From Methylococcus sp. EFPC2 (GTDB taxonomy: Bacteria > Pseudomonadota > Gammaproteobacteria > Methylococcales > Methylococcaceae), in assembly GCF_016925495.1 (NCBI RefSeq), contig NZ_CP070491.1:496001-560000 (forward strand): DNA of 64,000 nt. Reading direction: 5' to 3'. The notes below the pieces were generated by a model. It was given only the letters and a program-made list of their open reading frames with translations. It was not told the origin of the DNA and did not search any database. Below, piece by piece: positions 29,895 to 39,373 of this stretch. The position numbers and the translations under genes were made by a program. The stretch's first letter is position 1. Each line of letters opens with the position of its first letter.

Positions 29895-32800
29895 ATGAAC
29901 CCGCACGAAACAAAGCAAAAAATAGCAGCACACCCTAGCCCCAAGACTAAGCCGGCGCGCCGTGCGTATCGGCCAGGCTGGTTATGGTTCTCCCTCGCGC
30001 TGTTGCTGACGCTCAGCGCCGGCGCCGTCTTGCAGCCGCCCCACCCCGACCCCTGGCGCACGACGCAGGGATGGCACCTGACCAGCCTCGACGGATGGCG
30101 CTACCCCGTCGAATACAACGCCTTTAAACGGCTGCCCGTGATACACGGGGCTTTGAATAGCGTCCATGCCCGCCCGAACGGGCGCGAGGTATGGGCGGTG
30201 GGCGAGGGCAGCTTGATCGTTCATTCGTCCGATGGCGGCGCTCACTGGGAACAGCAGTATCCGCCCGTAGCGGTGCAGCCGACCCAAGCATCCGCCCCTT
30301 GGCTGGACTGGCTGGCCCGTCCCGTGTTGGCTGCGGAACTCGCGAATAACGCGCCGAATCCGGCTTATCCGGACTCGAAGGCGGAACGCGTGTTGCGCAA
30401 GCCTTCGACCGATCAGGCATTGCAAGACCGAAAAGCGTCCCTCGCAAAGAAAGCGGCCATAGAGCGCTCGGTGCCAGCCAAGCCGGATACCACGGTTAAG
30501 GCACCGGAGCAGCCGGCCACCGACCCGGAAAAATCCCAAATCGGGACGACGGAAAAAGAGACTTCGGCAAAAACGGTAGAGGATCAGCCGAAGAGCGTGA
30601 CACCGCCTCAAACGCCGCAACGGGTCACACTGAACGGCATTTACTTTGCCGATGACACCCACGGCTGGGCGGTGGGGGACAGCGGCACCATCCTGGCGAC
30701 CCGCGACGGTGGCGCGCACTGGACACCGCAGAAAACTGAGACTCCAGCGGGTTTCGCATCGGTCTACTTCGTCACGGAGAATCAGGGCTGGGTCGTCGGG
30801 GCAGCGGGCGTGATCTTCTCGACTACGGACGGCGGCGAAAAGTGGACCAAGCAAGTCAGCACCACTCAAAGCGGGCTTCGCTCGGTCTTCTTTTCCAGCG
30901 GAGGGCAAAAGGGCTGGGCTGTAGGTGAGGGGGGCACGATACTCGCCACTATCGATGGCGGTAAGAACTGGGGGCAAAAAGACAGTGATATTCGGTGGGA
31001 GCTTCGCGCCATCCAATTTCTCAACGACACTCATGGATGGGCGGTAGGGGCGGGCGGCGTTATTCTCGTAACCAGCAATGGTGGCGAAAGTTGGGAACTG
31101 CAGTCCAACGACAGCCAGGTGGCTCTCACCTCCGTTCATTTCATCGACGAGCAGCATGGTTGGGCCGTAGGCTGGAGCGGCAGAATTTTGGCGACCGAGG
31201 ACGGTGGGAAGACCTGGAACGCAAGGAACACCGGTACCGAGAACTGGTACGAGTCTGTCCATTTCGCCGATCTGCGGCACGGATGGTTAGTCGGAACCGA
31301 CGGCACCATACTCGCTACCACGGATGGCGGACTAACCTGGACATTGCAAAGCACAGGCAGCGAGAGCGACTTGCAGTCAGTGTACTTTTCCGGTCTCGGA
31401 CACGGCTGGGCTTTGGGGACAAAAGGGACAAATTTTGCGGCCTCCGATGAAGGCGCACGGTGGACTCCCCAGTCCCGAGTCAAGGAATCCGAACTCACTA
31501 CGGACGTCATGTCCGTGATGTTTGTCGACGCTCAACGCGGCTGGGCTGTCGGTAAAGGCGCCGACATATTCCATACGATAGACGGGGGACGTAGTTGGGG
31601 GGAACAAACGGTCGAACACGACCCTCCCGAGATAAGGGATTTCCATGCAGTCGCCTTTGCCGACCCAGATCGCGGTTGGCTGGTCGGCAAAAGCGGGGTC
31701 ATTTACGCAACCCCGGATGGAGGGCGGAGATGGCAGCCGCAAAAGAGTACTGTCCGGGTAGATCTGATGTCCGTGCATTTCGTAGACGGAAAACTCGGCT
31801 GGGCGGTGGGAGATGAAGGGAACATACTCGCAACTGCGGATGGCGGCGCAAACTGGAAGCCGCAGACGAGCGGCACTACAGCGTTACTTCGTTCCGTTTA
31901 TTTCGTCGATGATCGACACGGTTGGACGGTGGGAGATGACGGGAAAATCATTGCCACGATCAACGGTGGCGCGAATTGGAAGCCGCAGACGAGCACGGTT
32001 CAAACCCATCTTCGGGCGGTCCGCTTCGTCGACGTACAACACGGTTGGGCCGTGGGGGACAACGGAGTCATAGTCGTCACGGCGAACGGGGGCGCGGATT
32101 GGAAACCGCAGCCGAGCCGCACTCAGGCAAATCTTCGTTCGGTCTATTTTGTCGATGCCCGACATGGCTGTGCCGTTGGGGACGGTCATACCATACTATT
32201 GACCCGCGACGGCGGCAGTACCTGGAGCGATATCGAATACCAGCGCTTACCCGCTCCCTGGTATTACCTGGGACTGGCGGTCTGTCTGCTCGCATTTGTG
32301 CGTGGGTTCGCTCCGCCGGCTCCCGTCAGTCTGCCGGGTCGAACAAAACCTAACGCGGCTAACGACGAAAACCACGGCGCAGCCGGCATTTTCGTGTCGG
32401 ACCAGCCCTGGAAACCGGGCGATCCGGATCATCTGGGACACGGGGCTCTCGCCGTCGGTTTGAGCCGCTTCTTGCGCAACGAGAATACCGAGCCCGGATT
32501 GACGCTGGCGATCACGGGGTCCTGGGGTTCCGGCAAGAGCTCCATCATGAAGCGCCTGCAGCACGACCTGGAACATGCGCATTTCCGTCCCGCCTGGTTC
32601 AACGCCTGGCATCACCAGCAGGAAGGCCGGCAACTGGCCTCGATGTTCAGCGCGATGCGCCGGCAGGCCATCCGTGCCTGGTACACGCCGGCCGGTTTTT
32701 GGCTGCGCATACGGCTGCTTTGGGCCCGCGGCTGGGGCTATCGGATGATCCTGGGCCTGACGCTCGCCGTTCTGGTCGTCGGGGTAGGCGATGCGGCCGG

Positions 32801-34532
32801 GCACGAGGATATGCTGAAGGCGCATTGGCGCAGCTATGTACTGAAAGAACCGCAAACCGTGTTGACCCAGACCAGCCTGGAAAAGCTGAAAAAGGACGGC
32901 GCATTGAACGAGGCGGACCTCACGCTGCTCAAGCAGCGCGCCGTTTGGCAGGTGCCGGCCGGGCAGGGCGGCTGCACGGCCAAGTCGGCCGATCGGAACG
33001 CCACCGCTTGCGTGTTCGAGTCGCCGGGCCATCTGCTGGAGAGCCTGGAAAAATCCCTGCTGAAACGTTCCCTGTCGCAAGAGGAGCAAACGGCGGTACT
33101 GGCCGCGGCCCATCATTTGCCGCCGGCAGAATTGTTTCCGCATCTCACGGTGATCGTCGCGCTGCTGGGCCCGTTGTTGGCCTTGTTGATGGGCAAAGGC
33201 CTGGCCGTGTATGGCCTGGACTTGCTGCCCTGGGTGCGCCGTTTCCTGACCGACGGCGGGGCCGAGGCGCCGAAGGCCGCGGTCGGCACGCTGGAGCACT
33301 ATCGGCGCGAGTTCGAACTGCTGACCCATGCGCTGAAGGGCCGGCTGGTGCTGTTCATCGACGACCTGGACCGGTGTACCCCGGAAACCGTGCGCGAAGT
33401 GCTGGAACTGGTGAACTATTTGGTCAGCGCCGGGCAGTGCTTCATCGTGCTCGGCATGGCCATGGAGCACGTCGAGGCCTGCATCGAACCCAAGGACAAG
33501 ACGCAGAACCAGGACGAATACGCCAAGCAATATCTGAAAAAGCTCATCAACATCGAGGCGCCGGTTCCCCTGGCCACGGCGGAGGGGATCGGCAAGTTGC
33601 TGGAAGGTTTCCGTGCCCGTGCATCCAAGGGCGCGGAAAAGAAGCCGGGCCATACGGCGGTCCTCGCCTGGCTGCGGCGGCGGGGAGCGAACGAATCGGT
33701 CATGAATCTTGCGGCTGCGCTGTCGCAGCGGGCTCGTTCCGCCATGAACATCGCATGGTCCCGGGTTTCGCAGGGCTTGGGCTTCGTTCTGCCCGCTACG
33801 CCGCCGCTGGCCTTATGCGCCGTGCTGGCCTGGGGCTTGTTGATACGCGAGGCGCCCAAGCCGCTCGAATTCGCCGAGCCGGTGGTCGCGCAGGCGTCGG
33901 TGAGCGCGGCGGATAGGGGAAATTCCGGCGATACCGCAACAGCCCAGGCGCCGGAAAGGAAAGACAGCGGCCCGGTCGGCGTCATGGCGGCGCAGACGTA
34001 TGATCCGGCCAAGGCCTTGAGGCTACCTCTGGGCTTCGTCGGCTTGGTCGCGCTCTCGTCGTTCTGGCTGTACGGCTACCGCAAGGAGTTGTTCGATCTG
34101 CCGGAGCGCACGGTGGATTCGGACGAATTCGTTACCACCCTGGACGCCTGGCGCGACATCATCCGCCTGGGCGACCCCACGCCGCGCGGGGTGAAGCGTT
34201 TCGTCAACCGGGCCAGGCTTTTTTCCATGCAGGTGGAGGCGATGCGGATGCCGGACGACGAAGTCATGCGCGAGTCGGTGCTGGTCGGTTTGGCGGCTTT
34301 GCATCATTTGAATGAAGGACTGGTGGAACACACGGCCGGCTTTTCTATGCGGAGCATGGATGATGACGCGCGCCGGAGCCTGGAAGAAAAGCTGGGCAAG
34401 CCGTGGAAGGAGATCGGTGAATTGATCGAAAGCGTGACGGTCAAACTGTCGGACGGACACGGCGGCTGGGCGCCGACCGAGGCCGAATGCCGGGCTTTTC
34501 TCTCCCTGGCCAGGGGTGTTTACATACGCTAG
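29895..34532 (+). CDS. Ycf48-like beta-propeller fused to a membrane KAP P-loop NTPase
   Basis: A 1545-residue protein with, in order: a short basic N-terminus; a membrane helix at about 28-46; one propeller motif near 97; a Pro/Lys/Glu-rich linker; 13 more motifs from about 256 to 780, of the form HGWAVGDSGTILATRDGGAHW, seen here in parts as GWAVG and DGG-x-x-W; a second membrane helix near 786-806; and a KAP-type NTPase. Walker A is TGSWGSGKSS (about 874-883) and Walker B LVLFIDDLDRC (about 1151-1161). Two hydrophobic segments (about 949-965 and 1080-1110) lie between them, a KAP hallmark, and two more follow (about 1294-1316 and 1377-1396). Fourteen repeats suit two seven-bladed propellers. 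The simplest topology places the propellers in the periplasm and the NTPase inside. GAAGGAG precedes ATG 29895. The architecture is known to me only as separate parts; the function is unknown. Confidence 0.85.
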   Translation: MNPHETKQKIAAHPSPKTKPARRAYRPGWLWFSLALLLTLSAGAVLQPPHPDPWRTTQGWHLTSLDGWRYPVEYNAFKRLPVIHGALNSVHARPNGREVWAVGEGSLIVHSSDGGAHWEQQYPPVAVQPTQASAPWLDWLARPVLAAELANNAPNPAYPDSKAERVLRKPSTDQALQDRKASLAKKAAIERSVPAKPDTTVKAPEQPATDPEKSQIGTTEKETSAKTVEDQPKSVTPPQTPQRVTLNGIYFADDTHGWAVGDSGTILATRDGGAHWTPQKTETPAGFASVYFVTENQGWVVGAAGVIFSTTDGGEKWTKQVSTTQSGLRSVFFSSGGQKGWAVGEGGTILATIDGGKNWGQKDSDIRWELRAIQFLNDTHGWAVGAGGVILVTSNGGESWELQSNDSQVALTSVHFIDEQHGWAVGWSGRILATEDGGKTWNARNTGTENWYESVHFADLRHGWLVGTDGTILATTDGGLTWTLQSTGSESDLQSVYFSGLGHGWALGTKGTNFAASDEGARWTPQSRVKESELTTDVMSVMFVDAQRGWAVGKGADIFHTIDGGRSWGEQTVEHDPPEIRDFHAVAFADPDRGWLVGKSGVIYATPDGGRRWQPQKSTVRVDLMSVHFVDGKLGWAVGDEGNILATADGGANWKPQTSGTTALLRSVYFVDDRHGWTVGDDGKIIATINGGANWKPQTSTVQTHLRAVRFVDVQHGWAVGDNGVIVVTANGGADWKPQPSRTQANLRSVYFVDARHGCAVGDGHTILLTRDGGSTWSDIEYQRLPAPWYYLGLAVCLLAFVRGFAPPAPVSLPGRTKPNAANDENHGAAGIFVSDQPWKPGDPDHLGHGALAVGLSRFLRNENTEPGLTLAITGSWGSGKSSIMKRLQHDLEHAHFRPAWFNAWHHQQEGRQLASMFSAMRRQAIRAWYTPAGFWLRIRLLWARGWGYRMILGLTLAVLVVGVGDAAGHEDMLKAHWRSYVLKEPQTVLTQTSLEKLKKDGALNEADLTLLKQRAVWQVPAGQGGCTAKSADRNATACVFESPGHLLESLEKSLLKRSLSQEEQTAVLAAAHHLPPAELFPHLTVIVALLGPLLALLMGKGLAVYGLDLLPWVRRFLTDGGAEAPKAAVGTLEHYRREFELLTHALKGRLVLFIDDLDRCTPETVREVLELVNYLVSAGQCFIVLGMAMEHVEACIEPKDKTQNQDEYAKQYLKKLINIEAPVPLATAEGIGKLLEGFRARASKGAEKKPGHTAVLAWLRRRGANESVMNLAAALSQRARSAMNIAWSRVSQGLGFVLPATPPLALCAVLAWGLLIREAPKPLEFAEPVVAQASVSAADRGNSGDTATAQAPERKDSGPVGVMAAQTYDPAKALRLPLGFVGLVALSSFWLYGYRKELFDLPERTVDSDEFVTTLDAWRDIIRLGDPTPRGVKRFVNRARLFSMQVEAMRMPDDEVMRESVLVGLAALHHLNEGLVEHTAGFSMRSMDDDARRSLEEKLGKPWKEIGELIESVTVKLSDGHGGWAPTEAECRAFLSLARGVYIR

Positions 34533-34626
34533 CCCAGCGTTCCGGCACGACCGACTTGCAGGCCTTGCCGGGCGGGTAACAAGGATGAGACGCTAGCGGC
34601 TGGCACTATCCAATCAGGAGATCGAG

Positions 34627-36273
34627 ATGAGCCCCGCTGAATCGGACACGATAGGTCGGTATCTCCTCCAGCGTCTGTACGAAGAGGGTGTGCGAGACAT
34701 CTTCGGCGTACCGGGCGATTACGTGCTCGGCTTCTACGATCTGATGGCCAACAGCCCCATCCGCCACATAGGCACCACGCGCGAGGACACCGCCGCGTTC
34801 GCCGCGGACGGCTACGCGCGCTGCCGCGGCCTGGGGGCGCTGGCGGTCACTTACGGCGTGGGCGCCCTGAATACGGTCAACGCCGTGGCCGGCGCTTATG
34901 CCGAATCCGCGCCAGTGGTGGTCATCAGCGGCGCGCCGGGTGTGCGCGAGCAGCGGGAAGACCCCCTGTTGCACCACCGTTTCGGTCCGTTCAATTTTCA
35001 GCGCGAGATTTTCGAACGCATCACTTGCGCCACGGCGGTGCTCGACGATCCGCTGATGGCTTTGCGCCAGATCGATCGGGTGCTCGTGGCGGCGCGCCGG
35101 CAGTGCAAGCCGGTTTATATCGAAATACCGCGCGACCGGGTGGCAACGCCGGGCTATCCCGTGCCGGCGGAAGCGTTCGAGGAAGAGCCGGCCAGCGATG
35201 CCGCGGCCTTGGCCGAAGCGGTCGCCGAAACCGTGGAATTGATGGGCCAGGCGGTCTCGCCCATGCTAGTCGCCGGCGTTGAACTGCACCGGCGCGGCCT
35301 GCAGGATGCCCTGATCGAACTGGTGGAACGGGCGCATCTGCCGGTCGCCGCCACCCTCACCGGCAAATCGGTCATCGCCGAGCGTCACCCCGCCTATCTG
35401 GGCATCTACGAAGGCGCGATGAGCGCGGAAGGCGCGCGCTACACGGTGGAGCAATCCGATCTGCTGCTCATGCTGGGCGTCACCCTGAACGACGTGGACA
35501 CCGGCATCTACACCGCGCGGCTGGATCCGCGGCGCATCGTCCGCGCCTCGCAGGACGAAGTCGTCATCCATCACCACCGCTATCCGCGCGTCGCCCTGGC
35601 GGACTTTGTCCTCAGCCTGGCGCAATCGGCAGGCGCGCGCGCCGACGCCTACCCGGCCGCCCCGGCCGTGCCCGAGTTCGGCTTTCCCGAGCCGAATCGG
35701 CCCATGGCCGTGGAGCGCCTGATCGCCCGCCTGGATCGCGCGCTGACGCCGGAGATGATCGTGGTGTGCGACGTCGGCGACTGCCTGTTTGCCGCCCTCG
35801 ATCTGCGGGTGCACGAACGCAGCGAATTCCTCGCCTCGGCCTTCTACACCTCCATGGGCTACGCGGTGCCCGCCGCGCTCGGCGCGCAGATCGCCCGGCC
35901 CGATCACCGGGCGCTGATCCTGGTGGGGGACGGCGCGTTCCAGATGACCGGCACGGAGCTTTCCACCCACGCGCGTTACGGTCTGGCGCCCATCGTGGTG
36001 GTGTTCAACAACCGCGGCTATAGCACGGAGCGCTTCATCCTCGAAGGTCCGTTCAACGACATCGCGTCCTGGAACTTCGACCGTCTGGGCGAAGTGTTCG
36101 GTCCCCTGCGGGGCTACGACGCGCCCGACGAACAGTCCTTCGAAATCGCGCTGCTCGGCGCGCTGGCCGAGCACACCCAGCCCAGCATCATCAACGTCCA
36201 CCTGCCGCAGACCGACGCCTCGGCGGCCATGCAGCGCCTGGCCGCACACCTGCATTCCCGGGTTCAGGGATAG
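34627..36273 (+). CDS. Thiamine-diphosphate 2-keto acid decarboxylase (pyruvate/indolepyruvate decarboxylase type)
   Basis: A 548-residue cytoplasmic enzyme expected to decarboxylate a 2-keto acid to an aldehyde. The N-terminal domain has IFGVPGDYVLGFYDL and the catalytic glutamate region GTTREDTAAFAADGYAR. The twin histidines that separate decarboxylases from acetolactate synthases are present in DPLLHHRFG. The thiamine/magnesium motif runs from GDGAFQMTGTELS to FNNRGYSTERF. Pyruvate, phenylpyruvate and indolepyruvate are all possible substrates; the sequence alone does not choose. AGGAG precedes the ATG. It lies 94 bases after the KAP gene with no clear terminator between, but a functional link is not evident. 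Confidence 0.9.
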   Translation: MSPAESDTIGRYLLQRLYEEGVRDIFGVPGDYVLGFYDLMANSPIRHIGTTREDTAAFAADGYARCRGLGALAVTYGVGALNTVNAVAGAYAESAPVVVISGAPGVREQREDPLLHHRFGPFNFQREIFERITCATAVLDDPLMALRQIDRVLVAARRQCKPVYIEIPRDRVATPGYPVPAEAFEEEPASDAAALAEAVAETVELMGQAVSPMLVAGVELHRRGLQDALIELVERAHLPVAATLTGKSVIAERHPAYLGIYEGAMSAEGARYTVEQSDLLLMLGVTLNDVDTGIYTARLDPRRIVRASQDEVVIHHHRYPRVALADFVLSLAQSAGARADAYPAAPAVPEFGFPEPNRPMAVERLIARLDRALTPEMIVVCDVGDCLFAALDLRVHERSEFLASAFYTSMGYAVPAALGAQIARPDHRALILVGDGAFQMTGTELSTHARYGLAPIVVVFNNRGYSTERFILEGPFNDIASWNFDRLGEVFGPLRGYDAPDEQSFEIALLGALAEHTQPSIINVHLPQTDASAAMQRLAAHLHSRVQG

Positions 36274-36923
36274 CTATCCGGATTATTCCGCTTTTTAATG
36301 GCCGTCGCCTTAGGGTTATTGCAGGCGGAAAGGCCGGTTCGGCATAAGCAAGGGAATCTCGAACGGATAACGACTAGGCACGTGCCGGATATTGCCCGAT
36401 AGGCGCAAATAGGCCGGATTCGAATCGCTGCCCGGAATACAGCAGCCATGGTGCAGTTTGCTTGGTTTGAAACAGTTTGTGGTCGGCATGACAAACCGGG
36501 CTGCGGGAGTCCGAAATTATCCTATTCAGTCCAGGGCTGCTGACATAAATCCCGACCGGCTGCGGCTTTGCGGGCGGATTATCGCTGGGTTCAGATTGGG
36601 CGGGTGGGCATATATTCCGGATTAGCCGAAGGAGTTGACGGATTTTTAGTATGGAATTGTATCTCCCCCAATTGTATAGTGGCCTCGCCTATTAGTGGCA
36701 TGAATGTTGATGATTATGCTCAGGGAATAAGGACGCAGGGATGGAGCGGGTATATACCCTTGCCGGTTCGCAGTGGAGCGGCCGATATAAGGATATCTCC
36801 TGGTGCGCTCATACGGCGTAGTTAACGCATCCCGGGGGCCTGCATGAGCCACGACGTCAGTTGCCGAGCCGGTTTTCGATCGCCGACTGATACCGATGTA
36901 AAAGTTTAACTTAGGGAAGATTT
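36274..36923. other. Long lower-GC intergenic region
   Basis: 650 bases with no credible gene. Immediately after the decarboxylase, CGGATTATTCCGCTTTTTAA could act as a weak terminator. A perfect 12-base palindrome GGGTATATACCC lies at 36748-36759. An 85-codon frame at 36568-36825 has no ribosome-binding site or domain. AGGGAAG near 36913 is the ribosome-binding site of the next gene. The rest shows no RNA or repeat that I recognise. Confidence 0.5.
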
Positions 36924-37601
36924 ATGAGACTCAACGACGTAAGGTATTTATTGATGGCCGCGGTGATCGGCGGTCCGCTCCAGGCTCAGGCCGCCGGTAT
37001 CACCGATCCGGTTGGGGATTATCTGTCAGGATATACGGGCAGCACAGCGGGGGATCTGGATGTGCTCAGCGCCTCGCTGACCTATAACCCGAGCACCGAT
37101 ATATTCCATTTCGAAAGCAATTACGGCGCGGATGTGGGCACTACGCCGGCCGGGTTTTATGTGCTGGGCATAAATCGCGGCGCCGGGACTGCCCGTTTTG
37201 CCGCCAACGGATTGCCGAATGTGCTTTTCGACACCGTGATACGTTTCGGCAGTACTGGGACCGGCTTGATCAATCTGTTGAATACCGATCCGGCGACCGT
37301 GACTCCGTTGCTCCCGAGCGCGATCACGATACAAGGCAAGCGCTTGTCCGCGGATATCGCCGGCGCATTGTTGCCCTCGGCCGGCTTGGCCAAATCGGAC
37401 TACACGTGGAATCTGTGGCCACGCGACGGCGCCTCGGGCACGGGCTTCCCCGCCATTTCCGATTTCGCACCGGACACGACGAATGCCGCGGTCCAGACGG
37501 TCCCCGCGCCGGCGGCGGTCTGGCTGTTCGGCTCGGTCCTAGGCGTGATTACCGTGATCGGGAAGCGTCGGGTGCCGGCGCCTGCTGTTCTCCCGGTTTA
37601 G
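36924..37601 (+). CDS. Secreted PEP-CTERM-like surface protein
   Basis: A 225-residue exported protein with a signal peptide ending near QAQA (about residue 23). The C-terminus has the tripartite sorting signal of exosortase substrates: a VPAPAAVW motif, the hydrophobic stretch LFGSVLGVITVIG and a basic end KRR. The motif reads VPAP rather than VPEP or VPLP, a common variant before AAVWLFGS. The mature domain is rich in Gly, Thr and Ser, and probably beta-sandwich. Such proteins are processed by EpsH/exosortase and sent to the surface or to exopolysaccharide. No exosortase gene is in the window. The short basic tail is followed by an unusual PAPAVLPV extension. Confidence 0.8.
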   Translation: MRLNDVRYLLMAAVIGGPLQAQAAGITDPVGDYLSGYTGSTAGDLDVLSASLTYNPSTDIFHFESNYGADVGTTPAGFYVLGINRGAGTARFAANGLPNVLFDTVIRFGSTGTGLINLLNTDPATVTPLLPSAITIQGKRLSADIAGALLPSAGLAKSDYTWNLWPRDGASGTGFPAISDFAPDTTNAAVQTVPAPAAVWLFGSVLGVITVIGKRRVPAPAVLPV

Positions 37602-37620
37602 CGACCGGCCCGCGATCCTG

Positions 37621-37653
37621 CGCCGGGGTGGCTGAAGCTCAGCCGCCCCGGCG
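37621..37653 (+). terminator. Terminator of the PEP-CTERM gene
   Basis: A 15-bp stem with one G-U pair (CGCCGGGGTGGCTGA with TCAGCCGCCCCGGCG) closes an AGC loop and is followed by TCATTTCTCTCT. It lies 20 bases after the stop and before the convergent ubiB end, and may slow transcription from either side. Confidence 0.7.
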
Positions 37654-37663
37654 TCATTTCTCT

Positions 37664-39373
37664 CTATCGTCTGCCGCCGCCCTTGGGGAAGATGACCCAC
37701 AGGCCGCCCAGCGCGGCCGCTACGAAGCCTATGATCCCCAGGGTCGACAGCGCCGGACCGCCCGCCGCCGTGACGATGATGGACGAGCCTATGATGAGCG
37801 CCGCCACGATGAGGCCTTGCGCCAGGCGGTTCACGGCGTTTTCGAATTGGTCGCCGACCCGCCTGATGTGGTTCACCTCGACGTGGATGTCCAGCTTGCC
37901 CCGGCGTATGCGCCGCATCAGTCGGTTCAGGTCTCCGGGCAGGACGCCAAGGAAGTTCAGGCCTTCCGCCGCCGAACGCCAGCCTCGCCTGACCAGGGTC
38001 CAGGGCGCATAACGCGCCTCGATGGCGTGTTTCAACATCGGCAGCATTTCCGCCGGGATGTCGAACTCCGGGTCGATCTCGCGGCCCATGCCTTCCAGCG
38101 AGATGAAGGTCTTGAACAGCAGGACCAGGTCGGGCGGCAGGGTGAGATGGTGTTGCCGCATGAGGCGGGCGAAATCCGTCAGCATCGCGCCGAGCTTGAG
38201 ATGCTTGAGCGGGAGGCCGTGATACTGGTCGAGATAGGTTTGCACGTCCAGCGTCAGGCTGGATTCGTCCGCGGTATTGGAGCCGCCGGCCCAATCGAGC
38301 ATGACTTCGGTGACCAGGCTGGGCTGCAGGTTGAACATGCCGAACAGCAGACGGGTCAGTTCGTCGCGCCGTTCCTCGGTCAGCCTGCCCACCATGCCGA
38401 AGTCGATGAAAGCCATGCGGTTGCCGGGCAGGTAGAACAGGTTGCCCGGATGCGGGTCGGCGTGGAACAAGCCGTCTTCGATGACCATCTTGAGCACGGC
38501 GTGCGCGCCGCGGCGGGCCAGCAGCTTGCGGTCCAGTCCGGCCGCTTCGGCGGCGTCCAGTTGGCGGCCGGGGATGGCGTCTATGTATTCGAGCACGGCG
38601 ACGCGCTCGGAGGTCCATTCCCAGTGGACGCGGGGAATCACGATGAGCGGCGGCGCACCGGGCTGGAGTACCGGGGTGTCGGCATCGACGTAGCCGACGA
38701 AGTTTTCCGCGATGCGCTCGGCGTTGCGGCATTCGCCGGCGAAATCGAGTTCGCGCCGCAGCGACTGGGCGAATTGTCCGGCGATCTCGACCGGATGGAA
38801 TTGGCGCAGTTCCGGGGTTTCCGACTCGATCAGCAGGGCGAGGCGGCTCAGCCAGCGCAAATCGGCTTCAATCTGCGGGCGTATGCCGGGGCGGCGCACC
38901 TTGACCACGACTTCGCTGCCGTCGTCCAGGCGGGCGCGGTGCACTTGGGCGACGGAGGCCGCCGCCAGGGATTGCTCGTCGAACCAGGCGAACAGGGTTT
39001 CCGGCGGAGCGCCCAGATCTTCTTCGAGTTGCCGGCGTATGTCCTCGTAGGGCACGGCCGGCACGCTGTCCTGCAGCTTGCTGAATTCGGCGATCCACTC
39101 GGGATCGAAAATGTCCACGCGGGTGGCGAAAACCTGGCCGAGCTTGACGAAGGTCGGACCCAGTTCCTCCAGCACGCGCCGCACCCGGGTGGGGGCGTCG
39201 AGCTGGAACACATCCTCCATTTCCTCCCAGTGCAGCGCGCGGCCCGCCTTTTCCAGCAGACGGGCCAGCCCCATGTTGCGCACCATCGCCCCGAATCCGT
39301 AACGGATCAGGATCGCGGCGATTTCGTGCAGGCGCCCGAGGTCGCGGGCCGCCGTCAGCGCCTGCCAGAACAT
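37664..39373 (-). CDS. UbiB/ABC1-family atypical kinase
   Basis: A 569-residue member of the ADCK/UbiB family, needed in other bacteria for ubiquinone synthesis and thought to act as an ATPase on membrane lipids. The family signature FVKLGQVFATR (about residues 75-85), the Ala-rich loop LAAASVAQVH, the ion-pair lysine in VVVKVRRPG, and the catalytic FHADPHPGNLF and FIDFGMVGRL are all present. The C-terminus has two hydrophobic segments (QGLIVAALIIGSSIIV and LGIIGFVAAALGGLWVIF), as expected for membrane attachment. Its ATG shares one base with the stop of the upstream gene (TGATG), so the two are coupled. Without other ubi genes nearby, it could be a paralogue with a role other than ubiquinone synthesis. 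Confidence 0.9.
   Translation of the reverse strand: MFWQALTAARDLGRLHEIAAILIRYGFGAMVRNMGLARLLEKAGRALHWEEMEDVFQLDAPTRVRRVLEELGPTFVKLGQVFATRVDIFDPEWIAEFSKLQDSVPAVPYEDIRRQLEEDLGAPPETLFAWFDEQSLAAASVAQVHRARLDDGSEVVVKVRRPGIRPQIEADLRWLSRLALLIESETPELRQFHPVEIAGQFAQSLRRELDFAGECRNAERIAENFVGYVDADTPVLQPGAPPLIVIPRVHWEWTSERVAVLEYIDAIPGRQLDAAEAAGLDRKLLARRGAHAVLKMVIEDGLFHADPHPGNLFYLPGNRMAFIDFGMVGRLTEERRDELTRLLFGMFNLQPSLVTEVMLDWAGGSNTADESSLTLDVQTYLDQYHGLPLKHLKLGAMLTDFARLMRQHHLTLPPDLVLLFKTFISLEGMGREIDPEFDIPAEMLPMLKHAIEARYAPWTLVRRGWRSAAEGLNFLGVLPGDLNRLMRRIRRGKLDIHVEVNHIRRVGDQFENAVNRLAQGLIVAALIIGSSIIVTAAGGPALSTLGIIGFVAAALGGLWVIFPKGGGRR

Noticed and set aside
30180-32230. Regular repeats suggestive of a CRISPR array or tandem DNA repeat
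   Set aside because: The periodicity (about 130 bases) is that of protein propeller repeats inside one open frame; at DNA level the units are diverged and there are no spacers.
36568-36825. An 85-codon plus-strand frame in the long spacer
   Set aside because: No ribosome-binding site, no signal peptide or domain, and composition unlike neighbouring genes.
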